DNA of 9,229 nucleotides from JBEHYA01 sp048498415 (lineage in GTDB: Bacteria; Pseudomonadota; Alphaproteobacteria; UBA9219; RGZA01), in assembly GCA_048498415.1 (NCBI GenBank), contig JBEHYA010000079.1, positions 1-9,229 on the forward strand. The letters run 5' to 3'. Within the stretch, counting starts at the first letter, position 1; every line of letters starts with the position of its first letter. This document shows, piece by piece, positions 1-6,935 of the stretch. The notes under the pieces were generated by a model. It ran no database searches, had not been told where the DNA came from, and was given only the letters and a program-made list of their open reading frames with translations. The position numbers and the translations under genes are program-made.

Positions 1-17
1 CATCCTTTGTCATTTTT

Positions 18-587
18 TCAATCTACGGCAACCGCATGCACATTATCGCCTTCCACCGTCGTCATCTGCCGGCGCTGCACCTCGGAAGGCCGGCCATGCG
101 GATAAAGAATGAATACGCGCACACCCGGCACACCGCGGCAGCCTTCAATCGCCGCCGATCCTGTATCGCCCGATGTCGCACCCACCACCGTCAGCGGCTT
201 ATCGCTTTCGGTAAAATACCCGAACATCCGCCCCAGCAATTGCAGCGCGATATCCTTGAACGCCAGCGTGGGTCCGTGGAACAGTTCCAGTAAATGCAGC
301 CGGTCATTGAGTTGTTTAAGCGGCGTCACCGCCTCCGCATCAAACCGCGCATAACTATCCTGCACCAAGGCCGCCAGCACACCCACCGGCACATCGCCGC
401 CCGTGAACGCGCTGATCACCCGCACGGCCAACTCGGGGTATGATAAATACCGCATCGCATGCAATTCCGGCTTCGTGAACACGCGCCATTTTTCCGGCAC
501 GTATAACCCGCCATCCGGCGCCAAACCCTGCAGCACGGCATTTTTAAATGTGATCCCCCCATCGCCGCGGGTGCTAATGACCTTCAT
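18..587 (-). CDS. thrC: Threonine synthase, N-terminal part ending at an early stop
   Basis: Threonine synthase is a cytoplasmic PLP enzyme that converts O-phosphohomoserine to threonine. Residues 1-30 (MKVISTRG..., then a GLAPDGGLYVPE-type stretch) are the classic ThrC N-terminus. The PLP-binding lysine is K111 in GPTLAFKD, and the phosphate-binding SGDTGSAA loop lies at about 139-146. The ATG at 587 is chosen because it fits the family N-terminus and overlaps the surf1 stop as ATGA; an in-frame ATG at 647 would lie deep inside surf1. The reading frame meets TGA at 18-20 after only 189 residues, while the family is usually well over 400. The stop falls just after NVHAVAVD, where homologues continue with a G-x-F-D-type motif, so most of the large domain is absent. 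This is either a real truncation or an error or chimera at the sequence edge. thrC downstream of surf1 is a common alphaproteobacterial arrangement. Confidence 0.9.
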   Translation of the reverse strand: MKVISTRGDGGITFKNAVLQGLAPDGGLYVPEKWRVFTKPELHAMRYLSYPELAVRVISAFTGGDVPVGVLAALVQDSYARFDAEAVTPLKQLNDRLHLLELFHGPTLAFKDIALQLLGRMFGYFTESDKPLTVVGATSGDTGSAAIEGCRGVPGVRVFILYPHGRPSEVQRRQMTTVEGDNVHAVAVD

Positions 588-1270
588 GGCTTCACCCGGC
601 TGGCTTTGAGGAAAATCAGCAGCAGAATAATGGCCAACAAAAACCACGTCGCCGCATAGCCCAGATGGTTATTCGAAATCCCGGCATCAAACGGCTGCGG
701 CGCCGGCCAGGGCGTGCCCACCGGCTTATCGTTGCCCGCCAGCAGCAGCGGATACAGGTTTTTATCGCCGATAAAATCGGCCACGGCATTATAATCCAGC
801 CAGTACCATTCGTTCGTTTTCGGTTTGTTATCCGGGCGCCAGCCCTGCGGCGAAAAAGGCCGCAGCACGCCGCTTACCGCCACCGTGCCAATCGGCTGGT
901 TGATGGCATCCCGGGTTTCATCCGGCACAAAGCCGCGATCCACCAAAATCACTTCGCCGGTATAAAGCTTGAAGGGCGTGATCAGTTCGTAGCCCTGCTT
1001 GCCCTCCAGCGCGCGCGGGCGCAGGCGGATTTCGTGGATGGTCTGGAACTTGCCGCCCAGCGTGGCGTGGCGGTATTGCGATGCGGTCGCTTCTTCGGCC
1101 GGCGGCAGCGCCACCAGCGCTTCCAGTTTCGATTGCGCATTATACTGGTCGATGATGCCGCGCTTCCATGCCGCGCGTTCCACCTGCCAGATGCCCAACC
1201 CCACCAGCACGGCGAACATGATCGCCGTAATGGCCGCAGGAACAGGTTTGAACGCATAGCCTTTAATCAT
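584..1270 (-). CDS. surf1: SURF1 family cytochrome oxidase assembly protein
   Basis: SURF1 (Shy1) proteins are inner-membrane assembly factors that help place haem a in subunit I of cytochrome c oxidase. The 228-residue protein has the family architecture: an N-terminal membrane helix at about 10-28 running into LGIWQVER (25-32), a large periplasmic domain with GYELITPF (93-100) and VDRGFVP (110-116), and a C-terminal helix at about 203-222 introduced by NHLGYAATWF. Length and motif order are normal and no key motif is missing. The ATG overlaps the DUF983 stop by 8 bases and its own stop overlaps the thrC ATG, so it is probably translated from the shared ctaE-DUF983-surf1-thrC message. Identification rests on the motifs and the operon context. 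Confidence 0.95.
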   Translation of the reverse strand: MIKGYAFKPVPAAITAIMFAVLVGLGIWQVERAAWKRGIIDQYNAQSKLEALVALPPAEEATASQYRHATLGGKFQTIHEIRLRPRALEGKQGYELITPFKLYTGEVILVDRGFVPDETRDAINQPIGTVAVSGVLRPFSPQGWRPDNKPKTNEWYWLDYNAVADFIGDKNLYPLLLAGNDKPVGTPWPAPQPFDAGISNNHLGYAATWFLLAIILLLIFLKASRVKP

Positions 1271-1619
1271 GAAACGCTTCCGGCCGGTGCTGGTATTGAA
1301 TGCCGATGGTGAGCGCCTTCGCGGGCCGTAAAAGCCCCAGTACGGCGCCCAAAATCAGCGTGCCCCATAAAAGGCCGTGCAGCCATAACGGCCAGTCCAC
1401 GTGCATGGAAACAATGACGGCCGGCGGCACCAGCGCGAAACCGATCAGGAAGATTAAAAAGACGGCCGGCCCGTCGCCATTATCGTTTTTGGCTAACGCC
1501 AGCCCGCATTCCGGGCAGCGGTCGATGACTTTGATGAAGCCTTCAAACACCGGGCCCTTGCCGCAGCGCGGGCACCGGCAGGCGATTGATCGCGCGGCAA
1601 GCTGCCGCCAATCAGCCAT
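1263..1619 (-). CDS. DUF983 zinc-ribbon membrane protein
   Basis: This small membrane protein of 118 residues belongs to the DUF983 family, commonly found between ctaE and surf1 in alphaproteobacteria; its biochemical role is not established as far as I know. Two CxxC pairs (C16/C19 in CPRCGKGPVF and C35/C38 in CPECG) form a likely zinc or other metal knuckle in the N-terminal third. Two hydrophobic helices follow at about 50-72 and 79-98. C14 gives an extra cysteine just before the first pair. The ATG at 1619 overlaps the ctaE stop in ATGGCTGA, and the stop overlaps the surf1 ATG. A role in oxidase maturation is suggested by context only. Confidence 0.9.
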   Translation of the reverse strand: MADWRQLAARSIACRCPRCGKGPVFEGFIKVIDRCPECGLALAKNDNGDGPAVFLIFLIGFALVPPAVIVSMHVDWPLWLHGLLWGTLILGAVLGLLRPAKALTIGIQYQHRPEAFHD

Positions 1620-2466
1620 GGCCTACAACGCGCGGTACCGAACCCCACCAGTAGATCGAGGTGAACAGGAACAGCCACACCACGTCGACGAAATGCCAGT
1701 ACCAGGCCGCCGCTTCAAAACCGAAATGGCTGTCCTTGGTGAAATGGCCCTTGGCTGTCCGCCACCAGCAGACCGCCAGGAATATGGTGCCCACTAATAC
1801 GTGGAAGCCGTGGAAGCCCGTCGCCATGAAGAAGGCGGAGGGGTAGATGCCTTCCTTGAACGAGAAGTGCGAGTGGAAATATTCAAAAGCCTGGAAGAAA
1901 GTGAACAAAACGCCAAGGAATACGGTGATTCCCAGCGCCTGCACGGCATCTTTCTGGCGGCCTTCCTGAATGGCGTGGTGCGCAAACGTGACCGTGCAGC
2001 CCGAGAGCAGCAAAATGAGAGTCATCACAAACGGCAGGTCGAAGGTATCGACGGTATGAATACCCTTCGGCGGCCATACGCCGCCCGCCGGGTATATCGC
2101 CGAAGCGAAATACGCCCAGAAGAACGCCACGAAGAACATGACTTCGGAGCAGATGAACAGCGCCATGCCATACCGCAGGCCAAGCTTGACCATCGGCCCG
2201 TGCAGTTTTTCATACGTGGCTTCGCGGATGATATCCTTCCACCAGAAGAACATCACGGAAAGCACGCAGGCGAAACCGGCATAGATGCCAATCGGGCCAA
2301 ACGTAAAATCAGCCAGCTTGATCTTGTGCATGAACAAAACCATGCCAACGGCCAGCAGGCCCGCAGCCAGCGCGCCAAGGAGCGGCATCACCGAATTGCT
2401 CACCATATGGTAAGGCTGGGGAATACCGCTATCTTCGTATTGGGGGCCATGATTGTGGTCAGACAT
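1612..2466 (-). CDS. ctaE: Cytochrome c oxidase subunit III
   Basis: Subunit III (CoxC/CtaE) is the membrane subunit that stabilises the catalytic core of aa3 oxidase and supports proton uptake. The 284-residue length and seven predicted helices match mitochondrial-type subunit III. Visible family marks are the REATYEKLHG segment (81-90), the conserved helix glutamate E108 in ICSEVMFF, the AGGVWPP turn (127-133), GFHGFHV (217-223) and the C-terminal AAWYWHFVDVVWLFLF helix. There are no truncations or frameshifts. A good AGGAG ribosome-binding site lies about 10 bases before the ATG at 2466. It is the first gene of a tight ctaE-DUF983-surf1-thrC overlap chain and sits 86 bp downstream of ctaG. 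Confidence 0.97.
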   Translation of the reverse strand: MSDHNHGPQYEDSGIPQPYHMVSNSVMPLLGALAAGLLAVGMVLFMHKIKLADFTFGPIGIYAGFACVLSVMFFWWKDIIREATYEKLHGPMVKLGLRYGMALFICSEVMFFVAFFWAYFASAIYPAGGVWPPKGIHTVDTFDLPFVMTLILLLSGCTVTFAHHAIQEGRQKDAVQALGITVFLGVLFTFFQAFEYFHSHFSFKEGIYPSAFFMATGFHGFHVLVGTIFLAVCWWRTAKGHFTKDSHFGFEAAAWYWHFVDVVWLFLFTSIYWWGSVPRVVGHG

Positions 2467-2552
2467 TAAAAGGGAACTCCTAAAGGCGAATCTGGCTTTC
2501 TTTTTAAAGGGTTCGGGGCCGCCGGTCTAGGGCTTCGACGCCACAATAGCCC
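2467..2552 (-). other. ctaG-ctaE spacer with ctaE ribosome-binding site
   Basis: This 86-bp spacer is the longest gap inside the operon. Read on the minus strand it holds a 6-bp inverted repeat (AGGGCT, complement at 2529-2534 and 2548-2553) overlapping the ctaG stop. An A/T-rich patch with CCTTTAAAAAG follows, then the AGGAG ribosome-binding site before ctaE. The hairpin has no T-run after it, so it is not called a terminator. No convincing promoter was found. Confidence 0.4.
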
Positions 2553-3155
2553 TTATTTATCGCCTTCCAGCGCCTTGATCAGGCGTTTTTGCCACGCTTC
2601 GAAATCCCCCTTCGCTTTTGTGAGGCCGGCGCTCTTGGCGGCAAAGAAGGTATAGGAAAGGGTAATGGTGGAAACGTTCTTCATCTGCGGGTCGTCCGCC
2701 ATGGCGGGGTCGACAAAAAACTGCACCGGGTATTCCGCCGCCTGCCCGCCATCCAGCGGACTTTTATCGAAGCAGAAGCACTGGATCTTGCTGAAATAAA
2801 GCCCGGCGCGATCCGGCTGGACATTATAGAGAGCGACCCCCTCGTAATGCTGCTTGCTTAAATTTTTGGCCGAAAAGGTAACCGTATGCACTTCGCCGGG
2901 TTTCACATCCATGGAGATCATCGGCGCCTTGAATTCCCACGGCAGCCCCGGCGCCACATCGGTATTGAACCGCACGGTGATTTTGCGGTTCACAATATGA
3001 TCAGGTGCTTTGACCGCCACCTGCGTGGTGCCGCCGAACCCTGTGGTTTTGCAAAATAAGCTATACAGCGGCACGGAAATAAAAGTAAGCGCCAGCATGG
3101 CAACGCCCACGATGGCCAGGCGTTTTAATGTGCGGGTGTTTTTATTCTGCGTCAC
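2553..3155 (-). CDS. ctaG: Cytochrome c oxidase assembly protein CtaG/Cox11 (CuB chaperone)
   Basis: CtaG/Cox11 is a membrane-anchored copper chaperone that delivers copper to the CuB site of subunit I. From the GTG at 3155 the protein has 200 residues: one N-terminal helix (about 11-30), then the signature VPLYSLFCKTTGFGGTTQ (28-45, cysteine C35) and the copper-binding CFCF motif (C126 and C128). The beta-sandwich domain ends with an SYTFF strand. I prefer the GTG start because MTQNKNTRTLKRL resembles family N-termini and gives a 14-base overlap (GTGACGCAGAATAA) with the upstream small ORF. An in-frame ATG at 3191 would add 12 residues (MHRRLNSRFHRP) and overlap that ORF by 50 bases. Neither start has a strong ribosome-binding site, so the start is uncertain while the identity is not. 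Confidence 0.93.
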   Translation of the reverse strand: MTQNKNTRTLKRLAIVGVAMLALTFISVPLYSLFCKTTGFGGTTQVAVKAPDHIVNRKITVRFNTDVAPGLPWEFKAPMISMDVKPGEVHTVTFSAKNLSKQHYEGVALYNVQPDRAGLYFSKIQCFCFDKSPLDGGQAAEYPVQFFVDPAMADDPQMKNVSTITLSYTFFAAKSAGLTKAKGDFEAWQKRLIKALEGDK

Positions 3156-3309
3156 GGGCCGGTGAAACCTGCTGTTCAATCTGCGGTGCATGCGCCGTTT
3201 GAATGGCGAGCTTGATTTTCACAATCGTTACCGCAAACAGCACCGCCACAAAGGCCAGAAGCCCCAGAAAAATCGCCAGATTTCGCTTCTTTTTTTCTGC
3301 GCTCAGCAT
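3142..3309 (-). CDS. Small single-helix CoxF-like protein
   Basis: This 55-residue ORF fills the gap between ctaB and ctaG. It starts ATG one base after the ctaB stop and ends inside the ctaG start region. The protein has a short basic N-terminus (MLSAEKKKRN), one membrane helix at about 11-30 (LAIFLGLLAFVAVLFAVTIV) and a short polar tail. Alphaproteobacterial cox operons often have a small single-helix protein at this exact position, sometimes called CoxF, with a comparable FVVTIVKL-type helix end. The tight spacing and a GGGG ribosome-binding element in the end of ctaB support translation. Its function is unknown; assembly or stability of the oxidase is an inference from position. Confidence 0.8.
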   Translation of the reverse strand: MLSAEKKKRNLAIFLGLLAFVAVLFAVTIVKIKLAIQTAHAPQIEQQVSPARDAE

Positions 3310-3310
3310 C

Positions 3311-4213
3311 TTACAGCCCCAGCAGTTTTTCCAGCATCAGCGCGCCGAACAGACTGCTGAGATGCAAAAGCGAGAACGCAAACATGCGCTTGGCCCATGT
3401 GTAACCACTATCGCGGAGCACCAGACAGGCCAGCGTAATAAACGCCGCGCTCATGAAGGCCGCAACCACACCATACACAATGCCCGCAAAACCCAGCCAC
3501 ACCGGCGCCATCGCAACGGGCGCTAAAATCAGCGTATAGATGAGCATCTGGATTTTTGTCGCGCGATCGCCCGCCACCACAGGCAGCATGGGAATATTCG
3601 CGCGCGCGTAATCCTCGCGGCGGTACAAAGCGAGGGCCCAGAAATGCGGCGGCGTCCATAAGAAAATCAGCGCGAACATCACAATCGCCGGCCAACCGAT
3701 ATGCCCGGTCGCCGCGGCCCACCCAATCATCGGCGGAAAGGCCCCCGCGGCGCCGCCGATCACAATATTCTGCGGCGTGCGGCGCTTGAGCCAGAAGGTA
3801 TAGATAAATACGTAGAATAAGGAAGCCGCCAGCAACAGGCCCGCCGCCAGCCAGTTCACCGCGAGACCCATCAAAAACACCGAAAAACCGATAAGCACCA
3901 CGCCCAGTTCCAGCGCCTGGGTGGGGTTGATGCGCCCGCGCGGCAGGGGGCGGTTTTGCGTGCGCACCATCAGCGCATCCACATCCCGCTCGTACCACAT
4001 ATTAATCGCCCCGCTCGCGCCCGAGGCCAGCGCAATGCACAGCACGGCAACAGCCATCAACAACGGGTGCATCGGGGTGGGCGCCACCACAATGCCGGCG
4101 AGCCCCGTGAACACCACCAGCGACATCACGCGCGGCTTGAGCAACGCAATGTAATCGCCTAACCGCGCATCGCGCAGTTCGGTGTTGGTCTCCATGGCGG
4201 CGGTAAAACTCAT
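3311..4213 (-). CDS. ctaB: Protohaem IX farnesyltransferase (haem O synthase)
   Basis: CtaB (Cox10) is a polytopic UbiA-family prenyltransferase that attaches a farnesyl group to haem b to make haem O, the precursor of the haem a used by CtaD. From the ATG at 4213 it has 300 residues. The first aspartate-rich motif is NMWYERDVDALMVRTQNRPLP (start N71). A second loop has YTFWLKRRTPQNIVIGG (138-154), followed by GAFPP (157-161), FLWTPPHFWALAL and DYARANIPMLPVV (201-213). All are diagnostic of haem O synthase rather than other UbiA enzymes. The in-frame TTG at 4231 would sit in the T-run of a hairpin; the ATG at 4213 has GGA about 6 bases upstream and is preferred. The gene ends one base before the CoxF-like ORF. 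No ctaA (haem A synthase) is in the window. Confidence 0.96.
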   Translation of the reverse strand: MSFTAAMETNTELRDARLGDYIALLKPRVMSLVVFTGLAGIVVAPTPMHPLLMAVAVLCIALASGASGAINMWYERDVDALMVRTQNRPLPRGRINPTQALELGVVLIGFSVFLMGLAVNWLAAGLLLAASLFYVFIYTFWLKRRTPQNIVIGGAAGAFPPMIGWAAATGHIGWPAIVMFALIFLWTPPHFWALALYRREDYARANIPMLPVVAGDRATKIQMLIYTLILAPVAMAPVWLGFAGIVYGVVAAFMSAAFITLACLVLRDSGYTWAKRMFAFSLLHLSSLFGALMLEKLLGL

Positions 4214-4222
4214 GCGTAATCC

Positions 4223-4264
4223 AAAAAACAAAAGGGCCGGGCGGCATTATAGCCCCCAGCCCTT
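4223..4264 (-). terminator. Intrinsic terminator-like hairpin between ctaD and ctaB
   Basis: On the minus strand AAGGGC (4259-4264) pairs with GCCCTT (4232-4237). An inner GGGGGC pairs, with one bulged G, with GCCGCCC around a TATAAT loop. The 3' arm is followed directly by TTTTGTTTTTT (4223-4233). Strong stem plus T-run is the form of a rho-independent terminator. It ends about 10 bases before the preferred ctaB ATG, so it would reduce read-through from ctaCD into ctaB and the genes beyond. The loop sequence TATAAT (4246-4251) is also a consensus -10 hexamer, but the hexamer 17 bp upstream (TGTTTT) is a poor -35. No RNA folding was run. Confidence 0.6.
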
Positions 4265-4281
4265 CTATAAAACACCCCTTA

Positions 4282-5895
4282 TTATTTCATCCGGGGCAGC
4301 GTCTCGAAGGTATGGTGCGGCGCCGGCGACGGCACCGTCCATTCCAGCGTGCCGTGCTCATCGTGCCAGTAATTGGCCTCGACCTTACGGCCGCGCGTTA
4401 AGGTTACAATCACCACCAGCACAAACCAGATGGTCGCGCTGTAAGAGATATAGGAACCAACCGACGAAATGTGGTTCCAGAACGCAAACGCATCCGGATA
4501 ATCGGGAATGCGGCGGGGCATGCCCTGCAGGCCCAAAAAGTGCTGCGGGAAGAAGGTCAGGTTCACGCCGATGAAGGTGAGCCAGAAATGAACGCGGCCC
4601 ATCCATTCCGGATATTGCCGGCCGCTCATCTTGCCGATCCAGTAATAGAACCCGGCGAAAATCGCGAAGACCGCGCCAAGGCTCAGCACGTAATGGAAGT
4701 GCGCGATCACGTAATAGCTGTCGTGCAGCGCCACGTCCATGCCGGCATTGGCCAGCACTACGCCGGTCACGCCGCCCACGGTGAACAGGAAGATGAAGCC
4801 CAAAGCCCACAGCATCGGGGTTTTAAACTCCATCGAACCGCCCCACATGGTGGCAATCCACGAGAAAATTTTAATACCCGTCGGCACCGCGATAATCAGC
4901 GTCGCCGCCGTGAAATACGCGCGGGTATTCACATCGATGCCCGTCGTATACATATGGTGCGCCCACACAATGAACCCCACCACGCCGATCGAGACCATGG
5001 CATACGCCATGCCGAGATAACCGAAAATCGGCTTCTTCGAGAAGGTGCTCACAATGTGGCTGATGATGCCGAACGCCGGCAAAATCATGATGTACACTTC
5101 CGGATGACCGAAGAACCAGAACAGATGCTGGAACAGCAGCGGATCGCCGCCGCCGGCCGGGTCAAAGAACGTGCTGCCAAAGTTACGGTCGGTGAGCAGC
5201 ATGGTGATCGCACCGCCCAGCACCGGCACCGCCAGCAAAAGCAGGAAAGCGGTGACCAGCATGCCCCAGATGAACAGCGGCATTTTATGCAGCGTCATGC
5301 CCGGCATGCGCATGTTGAAGATGGTGGTAATAAAGTTCAGCGCACCCAGAATGGAGCTTGCGCCCGCCAAATGCAGCGCGAAAATCGCCATATCGACGGA
5401 AGGCCCGCTATGGCCAATCGAGGAGAGCGGCGGATAAATCGTCCAGCCCGTGCCCGCGCCTGAACCCACAAAGGCCGAACCCAAAAGCAGCAGGAACGCG
5501 GGAACCAGCAGCCAGAAGCTGATGTTGTTTAAACGTGGGAAAGCCATATCCGGCGCGCCGATCATGAGCGGAATAAACCAGTTGCCGAAGCCGCCGATGA
5601 GAGCAGGCATCACCACAAAGAACACCATGATGAGGCCGTGGGCCGTGACCAGCACGTTCCACATCTGGCCGTCGGCCAGAAACTGCATGCCGGGTTCCTG
5701 CAATTCCATACGCATGATTACCGAGAACGCGCCGCCGATCAGGCCGGCGATGACCGAGAAAATCAGGTACAGCGTGCCGATATCTTTATGGTTGCTGGAG
5801 CAGAACCAGCGCGTGAAGAAGCTTTGCTTGTGATCATGATCATGGCTGTGATCGTGGCCGGCGTGATCATGATGGGCGGGGGAATGCGTCGTCAT
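4282..5895 (-). CDS. ctaD: Cytochrome c oxidase subunit I (aa3 type, A1 family)
   Basis: CtaD is the catalytic subunit of aa3 cytochrome c oxidase, with 12 membrane helices, reducing O2 to water and pumping protons. All cofactor ligands are visible in the 537 residues: haem a H86 (TAHGLIM) and H401, haem a3 H399 (AHFHYVLS), and CuB H264 (FFGHPEVY), H313 and H314 (WAHHMYTTG), with Y268 available for the His-Tyr crosslink. E266 in GHPEVY, D116 in GAPDMAFPRLNN and K342 in PTGIKIFSW are the D- and K-channel residues, so this is an A1-type haem-copper oxidase. H391 and D392 (HDSYY), the usual Mg2+ ligands of subunit I, are intact. The N-terminus before the first helix is histidine rich (9 His in residues 4-22). 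An AGGAG site lies 8 bases before the ATG; ctaC ends 33 bp upstream. Confidence 0.98.
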   Translation of the reverse strand: MTTHSPAHHDHAGHDHSHDHDHKQSFFTRWFCSSNHKDIGTLYLIFSVIAGLIGGAFSVIMRMELQEPGMQFLADGQMWNVLVTAHGLIMVFFVVMPALIGGFGNWFIPLMIGAPDMAFPRLNNISFWLLVPAFLLLLGSAFVGSGAGTGWTIYPPLSSIGHSGPSVDMAIFALHLAGASSILGALNFITTIFNMRMPGMTLHKMPLFIWGMLVTAFLLLLAVPVLGGAITMLLTDRNFGSTFFDPAGGGDPLLFQHLFWFFGHPEVYIMILPAFGIISHIVSTFSKKPIFGYLGMAYAMVSIGVVGFIVWAHHMYTTGIDVNTRAYFTAATLIIAVPTGIKIFSWIATMWGGSMEFKTPMLWALGFIFLFTVGGVTGVVLANAGMDVALHDSYYVIAHFHYVLSLGAVFAIFAGFYYWIGKMSGRQYPEWMGRVHFWLTFIGVNLTFFPQHFLGLQGMPRRIPDYPDAFAFWNHISSVGSYISYSATIWFVLVVIVTLTRGRKVEANYWHDEHGTLEWTVPSPAPHHTFETLPRMK

Positions 5896-5928
5896 TCATA
5901 TGCTCCTGAAATCGCGAATACCTGAAAC

Positions 5929-6888
5929 TTAGTGGGAAGCGGGCTTATCAACCGAGACGGGCTTGGTCGTCACGGGCGCGGGCGCCGCGGCATCGGCCTT
6001 GGCATTCACGGGCTTACCGCTGTTCTTGGCGGTGACGGGCGCAGCCTCCGGCGTTGCCTTGGTCTTCACCCATTCCGCAAACTTTTCTTTCGAGACCGCT
6101 TCGAACACGATCGGCATATAGGCATGGCCCGTGCCGCACAGCTGCGAGCACTGGCCGTAGAACACGCCTTCATGATCGATGTTCACCCAGGTCTCGTTCA
6201 GATGGCCCGGCACGGCGTCTTTTTTAAAGCCGAGCGAAGCCACCGCGAACGAGTGAATCACGTCGGACGCCGCCGTATAAATGCGGATGTTGGTGTTGAT
6301 GGGCAGCACCACGCGGTTATCGACTTCCAGCAAACGCTGCGGCGGCAGTTCCTTGAAAATCCAGCCCGGCTTGGCATCGGCCAGCGCTTTATCGACCTGT
6401 TCCTTGGTCTGCTTGGTGCCATCCCAGATGGGGCGGCTATCAAAGCTTTCAATCTTCTGGTCGGGATATTCGTAGCTCCAGTACCACTGGTGGCCGGTGG
6501 CCTTGAGTGTCATCTCGGGGTTTGGCGTCTTATCGAGATAATAAAGAATCTTGAACGACGGAATGGCGATGATCACGATGATGATGATCGGGATCACCGT
6601 CCAGATGATTTCCACCAGCGTGTTATGCGCGAACTTACGCGGCACCGGGTTGGTGTGCTTGTTGTAACGCACGATCACGTAGGCCAGCAGGCACATCACG
6701 ATGATGGTGATAACCGTGATGATCACCAGCAGGTAATCATGAAAATTGTGCAGGGCGTGCTTGAGCGGCGAATAGGCCGTCTGCAGATCGATGCCTTCCG
6801 GCGTGGGCGCGCCAAGCACGGGGGCATCCGCTTTGGCTGGCAATGCAATAAAAGCGGCCAGCAGGAAAACGATCAAACGTGTCAGCAC
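5929..6888 (-). CDS. ctaC: Cytochrome c oxidase subunit II (CuA subunit)
   Basis: CtaC receives electrons from cytochrome c at its periplasmic CuA centre and passes them to subunit I. The 319 residues comprise a signal peptide (1-20, likely cut after LPAKA), two membrane helices (about 51-73 and 91-114), the aromatic electron-entry motif GHQWYWSYEY (132-141) and a cupredoxin domain. CuA ligands are H212 (DVIHSF), C247, C251, H255 and M258 in GQCSQLCGTGHAYMPI. Position 249 is Gln where most aa3 enzymes have Glu, whose carbonyl binds CuA and whose side chain binds Mg2+. A variable insert lies at about 152-180, and an Ala/Pro/Lys-rich tail at about 277-319. There is no CxxCH, so it is not a caa3-type fusion. 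The start is GTG at 6888 with GAAGAGG about 7 bases upstream. It is the first gene of the operon. Confidence 0.97.
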   Translation of the reverse strand: MLTRLIVFLLAAFIALPAKADAPVLGAPTPEGIDLQTAYSPLKHALHNFHDYLLVIITVITIIVMCLLAYVIVRYNKHTNPVPRKFAHNTLVEIIWTVIPIIIIVIIAIPSFKILYYLDKTPNPEMTLKATGHQWYWSYEYPDQKIESFDSRPIWDGTKQTKEQVDKALADAKPGWIFKELPPQRLLEVDNRVVLPINTNIRIYTAASDVIHSFAVASLGFKKDAVPGHLNETWVNIDHEGVFYGQCSQLCGTGHAYMPIVFEAVSKEKFAEWVKTKATPEAAPVTAKNSGKPVNAKADAAAPAPVTTKPVSVDKPASH

Positions 6889-6935
6889 GGTATTGCCTCT
6901 TCGATTTTAATGGCAGAAAATTGTGTTCGGTGGGT

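Noticed and set aside
665..1312. 215-codon plus-strand ORF opposite surf1
   Set aside because: Antisense shadow of SURF1, Arg/His rich, no motif.
1801..2469. 222-codon plus-strand ORF opposite ctaE
   Set aside because: Antisense to subunit III, highly charged throughout and without any recognisable domain.
2529..2553. Inverted repeat AGGGCT/AGCCCT as a terminator after ctaG
   Set aside because: Only a 6-bp stem with a 13-base loop and no T-run on the minus strand.
3408..3998. 196-codon minus-strand ORF in another frame of ctaB
   Set aside because: Same-strand frame shadow of haem O synthase; Gly/Arg/Ala rich with no family signature.
4471..5463. 330-codon plus-strand ORF opposite ctaD
   Set aside because: Antisense shadow of subunit I, with no hydrophobic core or motif and a composition dominated by Arg, His and Glu.
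6540..6600. GATGATGATC-type simple repeat in ctaC as a possible regulatory repeat
   Set aside because: It is explained by the Ile/Val-rich second membrane helix of subunit II (IIIIVII).
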